Numbered from the stretch's first letter, positions 1 through 4,294 are shown. The stretch is 5,181 bases of DNA from an uncultured Lachnospiraceae bacterium (GCA_934371475.1 CAKRNX010000158.1:1-5181); one strand, 5' to 3'. Notes: a model not told the origin generated them from the sequence alone. Numbers and translations are program-made.

Positions 1-535
1 TCACCTGCTCCATCTGCGGAAGATCTGATTCAATATTATGAAGAAAAAGATCCTCAGCTTTTGTGGTCGCCTGAACTGCAATCCTCTTCCCTTTCAAATC
101 CTGAAGCGTCTGGATTTCGCTTTCTTTTTTTACAGCCACTATCTGACGACTGTACAGATACGGACCTGCCCACTGATATTTTTCTTCTCTTTCATTCATG
201 GAATAACAGCTCCACAGACAATCTATTATTCCACCTTCCAGAAGTTCATCCTTATCTTCCCAGACGATCCTCTCAAACTTTGGCTGATAGCCCAGCCTCT
301 GAAATGCTTCTTCTGCAAGCTCCACATCGATACCTTTATATTCCCCATCACTCGTCTGGTAACTGTAAGGTTCAAAATCATCTATTCCGATAACAATCTC
401 CGGCTGTTCACTGCCCGCGGCTTTTTCTTTCTTTACTCCACATCCTCCCAGTATAAGACTGCCGGCCAGAAGAGATGCCGTGATGCAAATTATTTTTCCA
501 TGGGTATGGGAGTTATTTTTTCGACTTTTTCTCAT
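1..535 (-). CDS. Solute-binding lipoprotein, family 3 (partial, C-terminus beyond window)
   Basis: Partial gene: 178 codons are visible from the ATG at 535-533 and the frame runs open off the left edge. The start is set by a GGAAAGGAA ribosome binding site 6-7 nt upstream. The N-terminus is a lipoprotein signal: basic MRKSRKNN, a hydrophobic segment (residues about 15-30) and lipobox L29-G30-G31-C32, so the mature protein should be lipid-anchored outside the membrane. Residues about 46-178 follow the SBP_bac_3 fold pattern: IVIGIDDFEPYSY at the start of lobe 1, then GEYKGIDVELAEE, GGIIDCLWSCYSMNERE (the position of the ligand-binding loop with Arg), and YQWAGPYLYSRQIVAVKK with LKGKRIAVQ in the hinge region. 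Such proteins capture amino acids or other small polar ligands for an ABC transporter. The ligand cannot be told from this part. In Clostridia the same domain can also head a sensor kinase or cyclic-di-GMP enzyme, so downstream domains cannot be excluded; the lipobox favours a free binding protein. Confidence 0.9.
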   Translation of the reverse strand, partial: MRKSRKNNSHTHGKIICITASLLAGSLILGGCGVKKEKAAGSEQPEIVIGIDDFEPYSYQTSDGEYKGIDVELAEEAFQRLGYQPKFERIVWEDKDELLEGGIIDCLWSCYSMNEREEKYQWAGPYLYSRQIVAVKKESEIQTLQDLKGKRIAVQATTKAEDLFLHNIESDLPQMEQV

Positions 536-556
536 ATCCAGTTCCTTTCCGTTTTA

Positions 557-570
557 TCACTGTTCAGTGA
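557..570. promoter_or_regulatory. Perfect dyad TCACTG-TT-CAGTGA in the 5' leader
   Basis: The 14-bp sequence TCACTGTTCAGTGA has 6-bp arms around a TT centre. It lies about 20 bp upstream of the solute-binding protein start, between the leader terminator and the ribosome binding site. It could be a small RNA hairpin or a protein operator. It has no U-run and so is not an intrinsic terminator. The role is inferred only from position. Confidence 0.35.
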
Positions 571-575
571 CCTGC

Positions 576-589
576 GTTTCCTGTGAAAC
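576..589. repeat. Intergenic word TTTCCTGTGAAA, copy 1
   Basis: GTTTC-CTGT-GAAAC, a 5-bp imperfect palindrome containing the 12-mer TTTCCTGTGAAA. The same 12-mer occurs at 2474-2485 and 4360-4371, always between genes. Here it lies in the leader of the solute-binding protein gene, next to the dyad at 557-570. Confidence 0.45.
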
Positions 590-622
590 AGAATCAGTAC
601 CACCGTTTTAACGCCTGAAAGC

Positions 623-654
623 AAAAAAAAACAGCCGATCTATATTCGAACTGT
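623..654 (-). terminator. Intrinsic terminator inside the solute-binding protein leader
   Basis: Read on the minus strand, arms ACAG...CTGT (654-651 with 634-631) and CGA...TCG (648-646 with 638-636) surround a 7-nt loop, with a small TT/G internal loop. A run of about nine U residues (631-623) follows directly. It sits about 215 nt after a predicted transcription start and about 90 nt before the solute-binding protein start. It would therefore end transcription before the gene unless prevented: an attenuator, or the end of a separate small RNA. Confidence 0.65.
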
Positions 655-866
655 TCTCCTACTTCCAAAGTCCACGCAACATTGACCTTACTGTTTCCTG
701 CGTCATAATCCTCCCAGGCAGCGACCGGGAAATTCCCGGCAGCTGGCTGCTTATAACCGAAACACTGCTTATTGCTTTTCGCAATTGGAGCAGGGGACTT
801 ACCTGATCCAGTTAAATAAAATCTGAGGATATTTTTATTTCTGCAAAAGTCATTTTCGCTTATATT
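623..866 (-). ncRNA. Candidate structured leader RNA or small RNA
   Basis: Transcription predicted from the promoter at 901-873 would give about 240 nt ending at the terminator 654-623. The minus-strand RNA folds by inspection into an A/U hairpin (AAATAAAA with TTTTATTT, about 839-813). Next comes a closing region with ACTG/CAGT (812-809 with 693-690), CCTGC/GCAGG (794-790 with 701-697) and TCC/GGA just inside. These enclose two hairpins: ATTGC-GAAAA-GCAAT (785-771), and GCAGC/GCTGC (750-746 with 722-718) topped by CCGGG/CCCGG (739-735 with 729-725). That is a three-way junction with GC-rich arms. I compared it from memory with common riboswitch cores (TPP, cobalamin, SAM, c-di-GMP, glycine, lysine, purine, T-box) and did not recognise one. 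No good start codon or ribosome binding site makes it a gene. It may be a riboswitch-like attenuator or an independent small RNA. Confidence 0.5.
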
Positions 867-872
867 GTTTTC

Positions 873-901
873 ATCATATCATAGGTTATTATGTTTGTCA
901 C
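873..901 (-). promoter_or_regulatory. Sigma-A-type promoter for the leader RNA / solute-binding protein
   Basis: On the minus strand, -35 GTGACA (901-896) and -10 TATGAT (878-873) are separated by 17 bp. A second overlapping TATGAT lies at 883-878 but has poor spacing. The promoter lies directly after the upstream terminator (945-917), which supports it as the start of a new transcription unit. Confidence 0.65.
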
Positions 902-916
902 ATAAAAGTTTGAACG

Positions 917-945
917 AAAAATAAGCGGGCTGCGAATGTCCGCTT
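917..945 (-). terminator. Probable intrinsic terminator downstream of the MmcQ-MGMT gene
   Basis: On the minus strand AAGCGG (945-940) pairs with CCGCTT (928-923) around an internal A-C mismatch plus one more pair and a 7-nt loop. ATTTTT follows (922-917). It is of moderate quality and lies about 150 nt after the stop at 1096. It separates the MmcQ-MGMT transcript from the promoter at 901-873. Confidence 0.55.
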
Positions 946-976
946 TACACCTCAAACCAAAAAAACCGCCATCATC

Positions 977-1053
977 TGCAGAATTCTGCACAGACAACAG
1001 CAGGCTTCCTGCTATCCCATCTGCCACATAATCATACACGAAGCCTGCAGTCT
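977..1053. repeat. Nested inverted repeats downstream of the MmcQ-MGMT gene
   Basis: Two elements are present. TGCAGAATTCTGCA (977-990) is a perfect 14-bp palindrome. GCAGGCTTC (1000-1008) pairs with GAAGCCTGC (1040-1048) over a 31-nt loop, extended outward by AGAC (992-995) with GTCT (1050-1053). A competing short hairpin AGCAGG-CTT-CCTGCT (999-1013) shares the same left arm, so the two folds exclude each other. Minus-strand reading then reaches a T7 run at 965-959. It may be part of the transcript end of the upstream gene or an independent RNA or palindromic element. I see no protein-coding gene here. Confidence 0.45.
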
Positions 1054-1095
1054 CCCCGCCTTATTTCTTTAAAATCTTTTCCGGATATCCTGCCA

Positions 1096-1716
1096 TCAGA
1101 TTCCATATTTTTTCAGATCAACTTTTCCATTGATTACTTCTACCCCATCTTCTTCAAGGAGTTTTGCCTGCGCTCCTTCCCCTCCAAAAGCAAACTCCCC
1201 TGCAAGCTCGCCTTTGGCATTCACGACACGAAAACACGGAATATGCTCCGGATCCGGATTTTTATGGAGCGCATTTCCAACTGCTCTTGCCATCCTGGCT
1301 TCCCCTGCCATTTCTGCAACTCTGCCATAAGTCGCCACATGGCCCTTCGGAATTCTTTTGACCGCTTCATAAATCCGCTTTGTCGGGCTGTCTGTGATCA
1401 GATCATAACTTTCCGCAATCATTCTCCTGACATCTTCATCCGGTATACTCCCATCCAGAATAATCGTATTCCAGTGTTCTTTGTTCTGATGATATCCTGC
1501 AATTACAGATTTATAGGCGGATCTCCAGAAATCGCGCCACTCGGGACTTACCTTTACATTCAGATTTATACGTCCGTCCTTTTCATAAATCCAGAGAAAC
1601 GCTTTTTTGCTTCCTTTCACACGCACCAGCTGCCAGTTCTGATCATGAAATGGTTTTTCTTCATATACATTTTGAAAAGACATCCCATATTCCAGTGCTT
1701 CTTCACGCGTCATCAT
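1096..1716 (-). CDS. MmcQ/YjbR domain fused to MGMT (O6-alkylguanine alkyltransferase-like) DNA-binding domain
   Basis: 206 residues from the ATG at 1716-1714; a GGAG box 6 nt upstream sets this start. An in-frame extension to 1800 lacks a ribosome binding site and would add an unconserved basic tail. Residues about 2-107 match the MmcQ/YjbR pattern (TREEALEYG, W29QLVRV, KAFLWIYEKDG, NLNVKVSPEW, YHQNKEHWNTIILDG, SYDLI). Residues about 112-206 match the MGMT C-terminal winged-helix domain: IPKGHVATYGRVAEMAG with the conserved Tyr130, the helix ARAVGNAL with the Arg144 finger, and NPDPEHIPCFRVVN with Cys161. MGMT proteins bind DNA and accept alkyl groups from O6-alkylguanine on Cys. Here the usual PCHR reads PCFR (Phe162) and the relay Glu before Gly reads Asp190, so classical activity is doubtful. 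It could be an altered alkyltransferase or an ATL-like lesion sensor. It is probably a single-gene unit; I found no confident promoter in 1720-1880. Confidence 0.9.
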   Translation of the reverse strand: MMTREEALEYGMSFQNVYEEKPFHDQNWQLVRVKGSKKAFLWIYEKDGRINLNVKVSPEWRDFWRSAYKSVIAGYHQNKEHWNTIILDGSIPDEDVRRMIAESYDLITDSPTKRIYEAVKRIPKGHVATYGRVAEMAGEARMARAVGNALHKNPDPEHIPCFRVVNAKGELAGEFAFGGEGAQAKLLEEDGVEVINGKVDLKKYGI

Positions 1717-1757
1717 AATTTTCTCCGTTCCTTTCCACTTTTTATATTCTTGCTGCG

Positions 1758-1776
1758 AGATGCGCATCATGCATCT
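1758..1776. repeat. Hairpin AGATGC-7 nt-GCATCT in the MmcQ-MGMT leader
   Basis: AGATGC (1758-1763) and GCATCT (1771-1776) enclose 7 nt, and the interior is itself rich in GCAT words. It lies about 40 bp upstream of the chosen start, before the ribosome binding site. It may affect translation or be a small operator. The function is not known. Confidence 0.3.
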
Positions 1777-1805
1777 GCATAACCTATTTCTTCTGCACAC
1801 ATCTG

Positions 1806-1876
1806 ATGTATTTCAAAAATGCGTTTCTTAAACTGCAAGTTCCAGTTTGCAGAAACAATTTTTCAAACACACTCTA
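1806..1876. repeat. Dispersed MITE-like repeat, short degenerate copy (copy A)
   Basis: This is a 71-bp palindromic element. The terminal arms GTATTTCAAAAATGCGTTTCT (1808-1828) and AGAAACAATTTTTCAAACAC (1851-1870) are imperfect inverted repeats. The centre forms AAACTG (1830-1835) with CAGTTT (1843-1848) over a 7-nt loop. Positions 1808-1852 align without gaps to 5112-5156 (34 of 45 identical, the word AGTTCCAGTTTG shared exactly). Its right end CAAACAC-ACTCTA mirrors the left end TAGAGC-GTGTTTG of the other copy. It has no coding capacity, as expected of a non-autonomous element. It lies upstream of the MmcQ-MGMT gene and may contribute to its leader or promoter. Confidence 0.6.
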
Positions 1877-2128
1877 AGCAAAATGAAGTATATCAGTGAT
1901 TTTGCACAAATGCAATGCTGCAATCAGACCAAATATGTATGAATATGCACATTATTTCTGATGAAATATCTCTGTTATACACTCTTCTCTTCCTGAATAT
2001 CCAAAATCGCACATTTTCAGGTCAGTATTTCTTCTCCCATATCCGCATGGATATGGCTGCCTGGCTCGCTGCCCGCAGTAAAAATGCCGGAGGCTTTTTG
2101 TTCCACAGAACGCAATTTTCTTTGAAAC
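1877..2128. other. Gene-free stretch with a hairpin cluster
   Basis: I found no convincing gene in this 250-bp stretch. Open frames on both strands lack ribosome binding sites and protein-like composition, and one of them runs into a tRNA. The recognisable structure is at the high end: hairpin CCATATCC-GCAT-GGATATGG (2037-2056), then AAAAATGCC-GGA-GGCTTTTT (2080-2099). The second looks like a weak terminator readable on either strand, though it has only three GC pairs. No good plus-strand promoter was seen upstream of it. Confidence 0.4.
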
Positions 2129-2164
2129 AAAAAAACAGGAACTATTGATAAACAATAATTCCTG
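2129..2164 (-). terminator. Intrinsic terminator of the tRNA operon
   Basis: Minus-strand CAGGAATTATTG (2164-2153) pairs with CAATAGTTCCTG (2147-2136). This gives a 12-bp stem including one U-G pair, a 5-nt loop, and then seven U residues (2135-2129). It begins 12 nt after the 3' end of the last tRNA. Confidence 0.9.
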
Positions 2165-2176
2165 GATCTTTATCAG

Positions 2177-2250
2177 TAGCGGAAGGGAGACTTGAACTCT
2201 CGACACCACGGGTATGAACCGTGTGCTCTAGCCAGCTGAGCTATTCCGCC
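2177..2250 (-). tRNA. tRNA-Met (CAT), elongator type
   Basis: 74 nt, with a complete cloverleaf. The acceptor GGCGGAA pairs with TTCCGCT (first pair G-U), the discriminator is A, the D arm is GCTC...GAGC, and the anticodon stem CACGG/CCGTG carries loop TTCATAC with anticodon CAT (2216-2214). The T arm GAGAG-TTCAAGT-CTCCC has one A-C mismatch. No CCA is encoded. It lacks the initiator signs (unpaired position 1, three G-C pairs in the anticodon stem) and resembles Firmicutes elongator Met rather than initiator. An Ile2 (lysidine) identity is less likely but not excluded by eye. It is the second gene of the operon with tRNA-Val. Confidence 0.93.
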
Positions 2251-2268
2251 ATATAAAATTAAGTTCTA

Positions 2269-2341
2269 TGGGACCTATAGGGCTCGAACCTATGACCCTC
2301 TGCTTGTAAGGCAGATGCTCTCCCAGCTGAGCTAAGATCCC
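2269..2341 (-). tRNA. tRNA-Val (TAC)
   Basis: 73 nt, with a complete cloverleaf. The acceptor GGGATCT pairs with AGGTCCC, and the D arm is GCTC...GAGC. The anticodon stem TCTGC/GCAGA carries loop CTTACAA with anticodon TAC (2308-2306), and the T arm ATAGG-TTCGAGC-CCTAT is fully paired. The discriminator is A and no CCA is encoded. It is the first gene of the operon, 18 bp before tRNA-Met. Confidence 0.96.
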
Positions 2342-2374
2342 ATATCTGTGAGCTGAACTTCAACTCGCTTTGCT

Positions 2375-2436
2375 ATTATACAATCAAATCATGTAAAAAG
2401 TCAAGGGGTTTTTAAAATTTTTTTTAATTATTTTTC
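2375..2436 (-). promoter_or_regulatory. tRNA operon promoter with AT-rich upstream tract
   Basis: On the minus strand, -35 TTGACT (2404-2399) and consensus -10 TATAAT (2380-2375) are separated by 18 bp. A long A/T tract (about 2436-2408) lies immediately upstream and resembles an UP element, as is usual for strong stable-RNA promoters. The start of transcription would fall about 25-30 nt before tRNA-Val. Confidence 0.88.
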
Positions 2437-2460
2437 AGACCTCTGTAGATCCTTTTTTAC

Positions 2461-2485
2461 TCACAGGATGCAATTTCCTGTGAAA
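2461..2485. repeat. Hairpin containing TTTCCTGTGAAA, copy 2
   Basis: TCACAGGA (2461-2468) pairs with TCCTGTGA (2476-2483) over a 7-nt loop. The right arm contains the 12-mer TTTCCTGTGAAA (2474-2485) shared with 577-588 and 4360-4371. The flanking T-run (2453-2458) and A-run (2487-2493) could extend the stem, so the U-run of the adjacent terminator may be drawn into this fold. Confidence 0.45.
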
Positions 2486-2486
2486 G

Positions 2487-2534
2487 AAAAAAAGTGTGCT
2501 GCGTCCCCCCGCGAGACACTACCCTGGCAGCACA
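2487..2534 (-). terminator. Intrinsic terminator of the small lipoprotein transcript
   Basis: Minus-strand TGTGCTGC (2534-2527) pairs with GCAGCACA (2502-2495) in an 8-bp GC-rich stem over a 24-nt loop. C and then seven U residues (2493-2487) follow. A second hairpin, AGCGGAT/ATCCGCT (2534-2540 with 2548-2554), stacks directly before it. It lies about 200 nt after the lipoprotein stop and about 80 nt before the tRNA promoter. Confidence 0.75.
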
Positions 2535-2611
2535 GCGGATTACAAATATCCGCTTGAATGCATTTTCAGTGTTCCTGATCCTGATACTCAAACATCCACT
2601 GTTTTGCCTGC

Positions 2612-2699
2612 TATATCAGATGGGGATTGACTCCCATCACTAATACTAACTTGCTTCCCGCCACCTATAGAGGTGGGAGTCACTTTCCCATCTGATGTA
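2612..2699. repeat. 88-bp nested palindrome, REP-like / possible IS200-IS605-type end
   Basis: The outer stem TATATCAGATGGG (2612-2624) pairs with CCCATCTGATGTA (2687-2699), 13 bp with one G-U. The second stem GACTCCCA (2629-2636) pairs with TGGGAGTC (2674-2681). The inner hairpin is CCACCT-ATAG-AGGTGG (2661-2676). The single-stranded arm between (about 2637-2660) is rich in TAA and CTAA words. There is no U-run on either strand, so it is not a simple terminator, and it encodes no protein. The sub-terminal CACCT-ATAG-AGGTG-GGAGT hairpin reminds me of the imperfect palindromes at IS200/IS605-family ends, but that is recall, not a match I can prove. It lies 38 bp after the lipoprotein stop. Confidence 0.55.
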
Positions 2700-2736
2700 T
2701 CTGCCAGAAGCTATCTTGTGTTCCGCTTTCCTGCCA

Positions 2737-3429
2737 TTATTGCTGACGGGTGTAAGTCCCGTTCAGCGGAGAGTCCTCGGCATCATAATCTTCCTCACTG
2801 GCCACGCTGACTTCGATTGCATCATCAACATAATCAAACACAATCACATGATAATCGTCCCCATGGTAAATTGCCTGCGTTCCCTTTACCTCCGCCTGTC
2901 CGTAAATCCCCGCGTTCATAAAGGTAAACGAAATATGTTCTGCATCAGCAGAAGTAATCGTTACGGTATCGCCATCTGTACTGCTGCTGCTGTATGTCCC
3001 GGTCCATCTGACAGTTTCTTCCGACTCGCCCTCACTGCTCAGCTCATTAAACTCTTTATCGGAATAGTTCTCTTCATCATGTATTGTTTCTTCTGTTTCT
3101 GTACTTACAACCTCTTCCTGATGCGTCACTGTTCCGTCAGAAGATGCATCCCCTGAAACACTGTTATTTTCATCCAGGCCATCCAGCGCTTCCTCCTGTC
3201 CTGCCTCCCGGCTGTTCCTGTCATATTGAACTGTATCTGCCGAATCTCCCGCTGCGGATCCTGCCGTACTATCAGCTGCAGCTGACTGTTTCCCCGTCGT
3301 TGTTCCTGAAGACGTCACAGAGGAAGATCCGCTCCCCGCCGTGCTCTCACCGGAATCTGACTGTGAACACGCAGTCAGGATCCCTGCCGCCATGATCGCC
3401 ATACATGCCATGATTACTTTTCTTTTCAT
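2737..3429 (-). CDS. Small acidic lipoprotein of unknown function
   Basis: 230 residues from the ATG at 3429-3427, chosen because GGGAGG lies 5-6 nt upstream; an in-frame ATG seven codons earlier has no such site and would spoil the signal peptide. The signal is MKRKVIMACMAIMAAGI with lipobox L18-T19-A20-C21, giving a lipid-anchored surface protein. Residues 22-about 135 are a low-complexity linker, first rich in Ser/Gly/Thr/Ala and then in Asp/Glu, probably extended and unfolded. From about 137 a compact domain begins (WTGTYSSSSTDGDTVTIT, ISFTFMNAGIYGQAEV, AIYHGDDYHVIVFDY, IEVSVASEEDY, LNGTYTRQQ). It is predicted to be all-beta, with GTY words at both ends like a small barrel that closes on itself. 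I do not recognise a family. The gene has its own promoter just behind the RAYT-like gene and a 5' hairpin. Confidence 0.85.
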   Translation of the reverse strand: MKRKVIMACMAIMAAGILTACSQSDSGESTAGSGSSSVTSSGTTTGKQSAAADSTAGSAAGDSADTVQYDRNSREAGQEEALDGLDENNSVSGDASSDGTVTHQEEVVSTETEETIHDEENYSDKEFNELSSEGESEETVRWTGTYSSSSTDGDTVTITSADAEHISFTFMNAGIYGQAEVKGTQAIYHGDDYHVIVFDYVDDAIEVSVASEEDYDAEDSPLNGTYTRQQ

Positions 3430-3464
3430 ATAAACCTCCCTATCAGACAATATTCCGCCTGAAG

Positions 3465-3486
3465 ATTATCCATCATTCAGGATAAT
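3465..3486. repeat. Leader hairpin ATTATCC-8 nt-GGATAAT
   Basis: Arms ATTATCC (3465-3471) and GGATAAT (3480-3486) enclose an 8-nt loop. It lies in the 5' untranslated region of the lipoprotein transcript, about 35 nt before the start codon. It may be an mRNA stem-loop or an operator; there is no U-run. Confidence 0.4.
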
Positions 3487-3519
3487 TTCTCTGCATTTTT
3501 TATCTCAATAAGTGTGTCT

Positions 3520-3548
3520 ATTCTAACATTAAATTTTAATTTTGTCAC
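3520..3548 (-). promoter_or_regulatory. Promoter of the small lipoprotein gene
   Basis: On the minus strand, -35 GTGACA (3548-3543) and -10 TAGAAT (3525-3520) are separated by 17 bp. It lies 28 bp beyond the stop of the RAYT-like gene, with no terminator between them, so some read-through from that gene is likely as well. The -35 is identical to that of the leader promoter at 901-896. Confidence 0.6.
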
Positions 3549-3575
3549 AGTATAAAGGAAAAATTTTAGAAACTC

Positions 3576-4181
3576 TTAGGAAATGCGATATGGAAGTTCT
3601 CTGATCTGAAATTGATATGTATGATCGTAAATATGTTGATGAAGTTTGATAAACAGGCGCCGCGCATAATCTATATCCCAGTCCAGATATTCCAGTAGCG
3701 GCTCCGTCTCTACATAGCGCCACTCATATGTCCCCCGATATGCCTGAAAACTGCTCCACCAGTAACCGGAAATTTCACTTGCATATTTCTCCGTAATCGG
3801 AATTAAATGGATATACCTGCAGGCTTTTAACATATCTTCCATCGTACGGATCCTGGCGTAACCGCCGTTCTCCTCTGCCGGACGCTCTCTCACCGACGGA
3901 TCCCATATAGTAAAATATTCCCAGCACCTTCTTAATACTGCCAGTTCAGCATCTGCCACTCTGCTGTCCGATGCATCTTCTCCCTCTGTCCATCCGGCCA
4001 GCAGATAGATCTCCCGATCCAACACTGAAAATGCAAAGATCCGAAATTTATCATTTAAGTAACATCTCAGAAACAAATCCAGAAACTCTTTTTTCTTAGT
4101 CTCATCAACCAATACCTTTGAGCCGCATTTGAAATGAATAAAATAGACATTCGTATCGACCATCAAATCCATACGTGGCAT
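3576..4181 (-). CDS. RAYT-like (TnpA_REP / Y1 transposase superfamily) protein lacking the HUH motif
   Basis: 201 residues; the start ATG at 4181-4179 has GGAGGG 7 nt upstream. The whole length follows the pattern of REP-associated tyrosine transposases, which nick single-stranded DNA at small palindromes. MPR at the N-terminus, Y13FIHFKCGSKVLVDE, and FLDLFLRCYLNDKFRIFAFSV lead to the strand that normally reads AYVLMPNHVHLL. R122-YIHLIPI corresponds to RYIHLNPV, Y140-WWSSFQAYRG to YPWSSYRAYLG, and PLLEYLDWDIDYARRLFIKL to the C-terminal helix. The key strand here reads AFSVLDREIYLL: both metal-binding His are replaced (Glu57 and Tyr59). Tyr89 in WEYFTIW might occupy the nucleophile position, but alignment there is loose. 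The gene is intact, with two promoters and a good ribosome binding site, which suggests it is kept for a non-transposase job such as palindrome binding. That role is inference. Confidence 0.75.
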   Translation of the reverse strand: MPRMDLMVDTNVYFIHFKCGSKVLVDETKKKEFLDLFLRCYLNDKFRIFAFSVLDREIYLLAGWTEGEDASDSRVADAELAVLRRCWEYFTIWDPSVRERPAEENGGYARIRTMEDMLKACRYIHLIPITEKYASEISGYWWSSFQAYRGTYEWRYVETEPLLEYLDWDIDYARRLFIKLHQHIYDHTYQFQIRELPYRIS

Positions 4182-4210
4182 AGAAAAGCCCTCCTGCTTT
4201 CAGAATAGTA

Positions 4211-4250
4211 ATATAATACATTTTATTAATGATATATTAATATATTAATT
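4211..4250. promoter_or_regulatory. AT-rich leader with repeated ATTAAT words
   Basis: Between promoter and ribosome binding site of the RAYT-like gene the sequence is almost pure A/T. It carries three ATTAAT words (4225-4230, 4235-4240 read as ATATTAA, 4244-4249) and the palindrome TTAATATATTAA. This could be a site for a regulator or autoregulator, or simply an unstructured leader. Confidence 0.3.
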
Positions 4251-4254
4251 TGTT

Positions 4255-4294
4255 ATTATAGTCGTATGGTATCATTGCATCAACAAAATGTCAA
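4255..4294 (-). promoter_or_regulatory. Two overlapping promoters of the RAYT-like gene
   Basis: Promoter P1 on the minus strand has -35 TTGATG (4283-4278), a 17-bp spacer and consensus -10 TATAAT (4260-4255). Promoter P2 has consensus -35 TTGACA (4294-4289), a 17-bp spacer and a weaker -10 TACCAT (4271-4266). Either would give a leader of about 70-85 nt. The pair shows that the gene is set up for its own expression. Confidence 0.65.

Noticed and set aside
38..586. Long plus-strand open frames at 38-586 and 61-393
   Set aside because: They lie antisense to the solute-binding protein, which has a lipobox, family motifs and a ribosome binding site; the plus-strand products are low-complexity and lack start signals.
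573..592. Resemblance of GTTTCACAGGAAAC to cloning-vector lacZ leader sequence
   Set aside because: It is only a partial match, and the same core recurs in two other natural intergenic contexts, so it is not vector contamination.
590..615. T-box-like string GGTGGTACTG on the minus strand
   Set aside because: It lies after the terminator instead of before it, lacks the CCGCG part, and no specifier stem was seen upstream.
800..830. TPP-riboswitch-like string ACCTGATCCAGTTAA on the plus strand
   Set aside because: The matching CTGAGA and GGGGTGC parts are missing and no plus-strand gene follows.
596..875. Minus-strand open frame through the leader RNA (contains VAAWEDYDAGNSKVNVAWTLE)
   Set aside because: It is protein-like in part, but has no start codon or ribosome binding site and spans the terminator stem and U-run; it is probably a chance open frame. 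A decayed gene remnant cannot be fully excluded.
1243..1782. 179-codon plus-strand open frame, plus shorter ones at 1130-1361
   Set aside because: These are shadows opposite the MmcQ-MGMT gene, with no ribosome binding site and no family features.
1717..1800. N-terminal extension of the MmcQ-MGMT protein to the ATG at 1800
   Set aside because: No ribosome binding site precedes it, whereas GGAG sits at ideal spacing before 1716; the added residues are Arg/Cys-rich and lie outside the MmcQ domain.
1915..2148. 77-codon plus-strand frame and the 85-codon minus-strand frame at 1952-2209
   Set aside because: The plus frame has no ribosome binding site and runs through a terminator; the minus frame starts inside the tRNA-Met gene.
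2695..3395. Plus-strand frames opposite the small lipoprotein gene (2695-3156, 3084-3395)
   Set aside because: They are antisense shadows; the minus-strand gene has a signal peptide, lipobox, ribosome binding site and promoter.
3529..3723. 64-codon minus-strand frame overlapping the RAYT-like gene
   Set aside because: It is an alternative frame of the better supported gene and has no start signal of its own.
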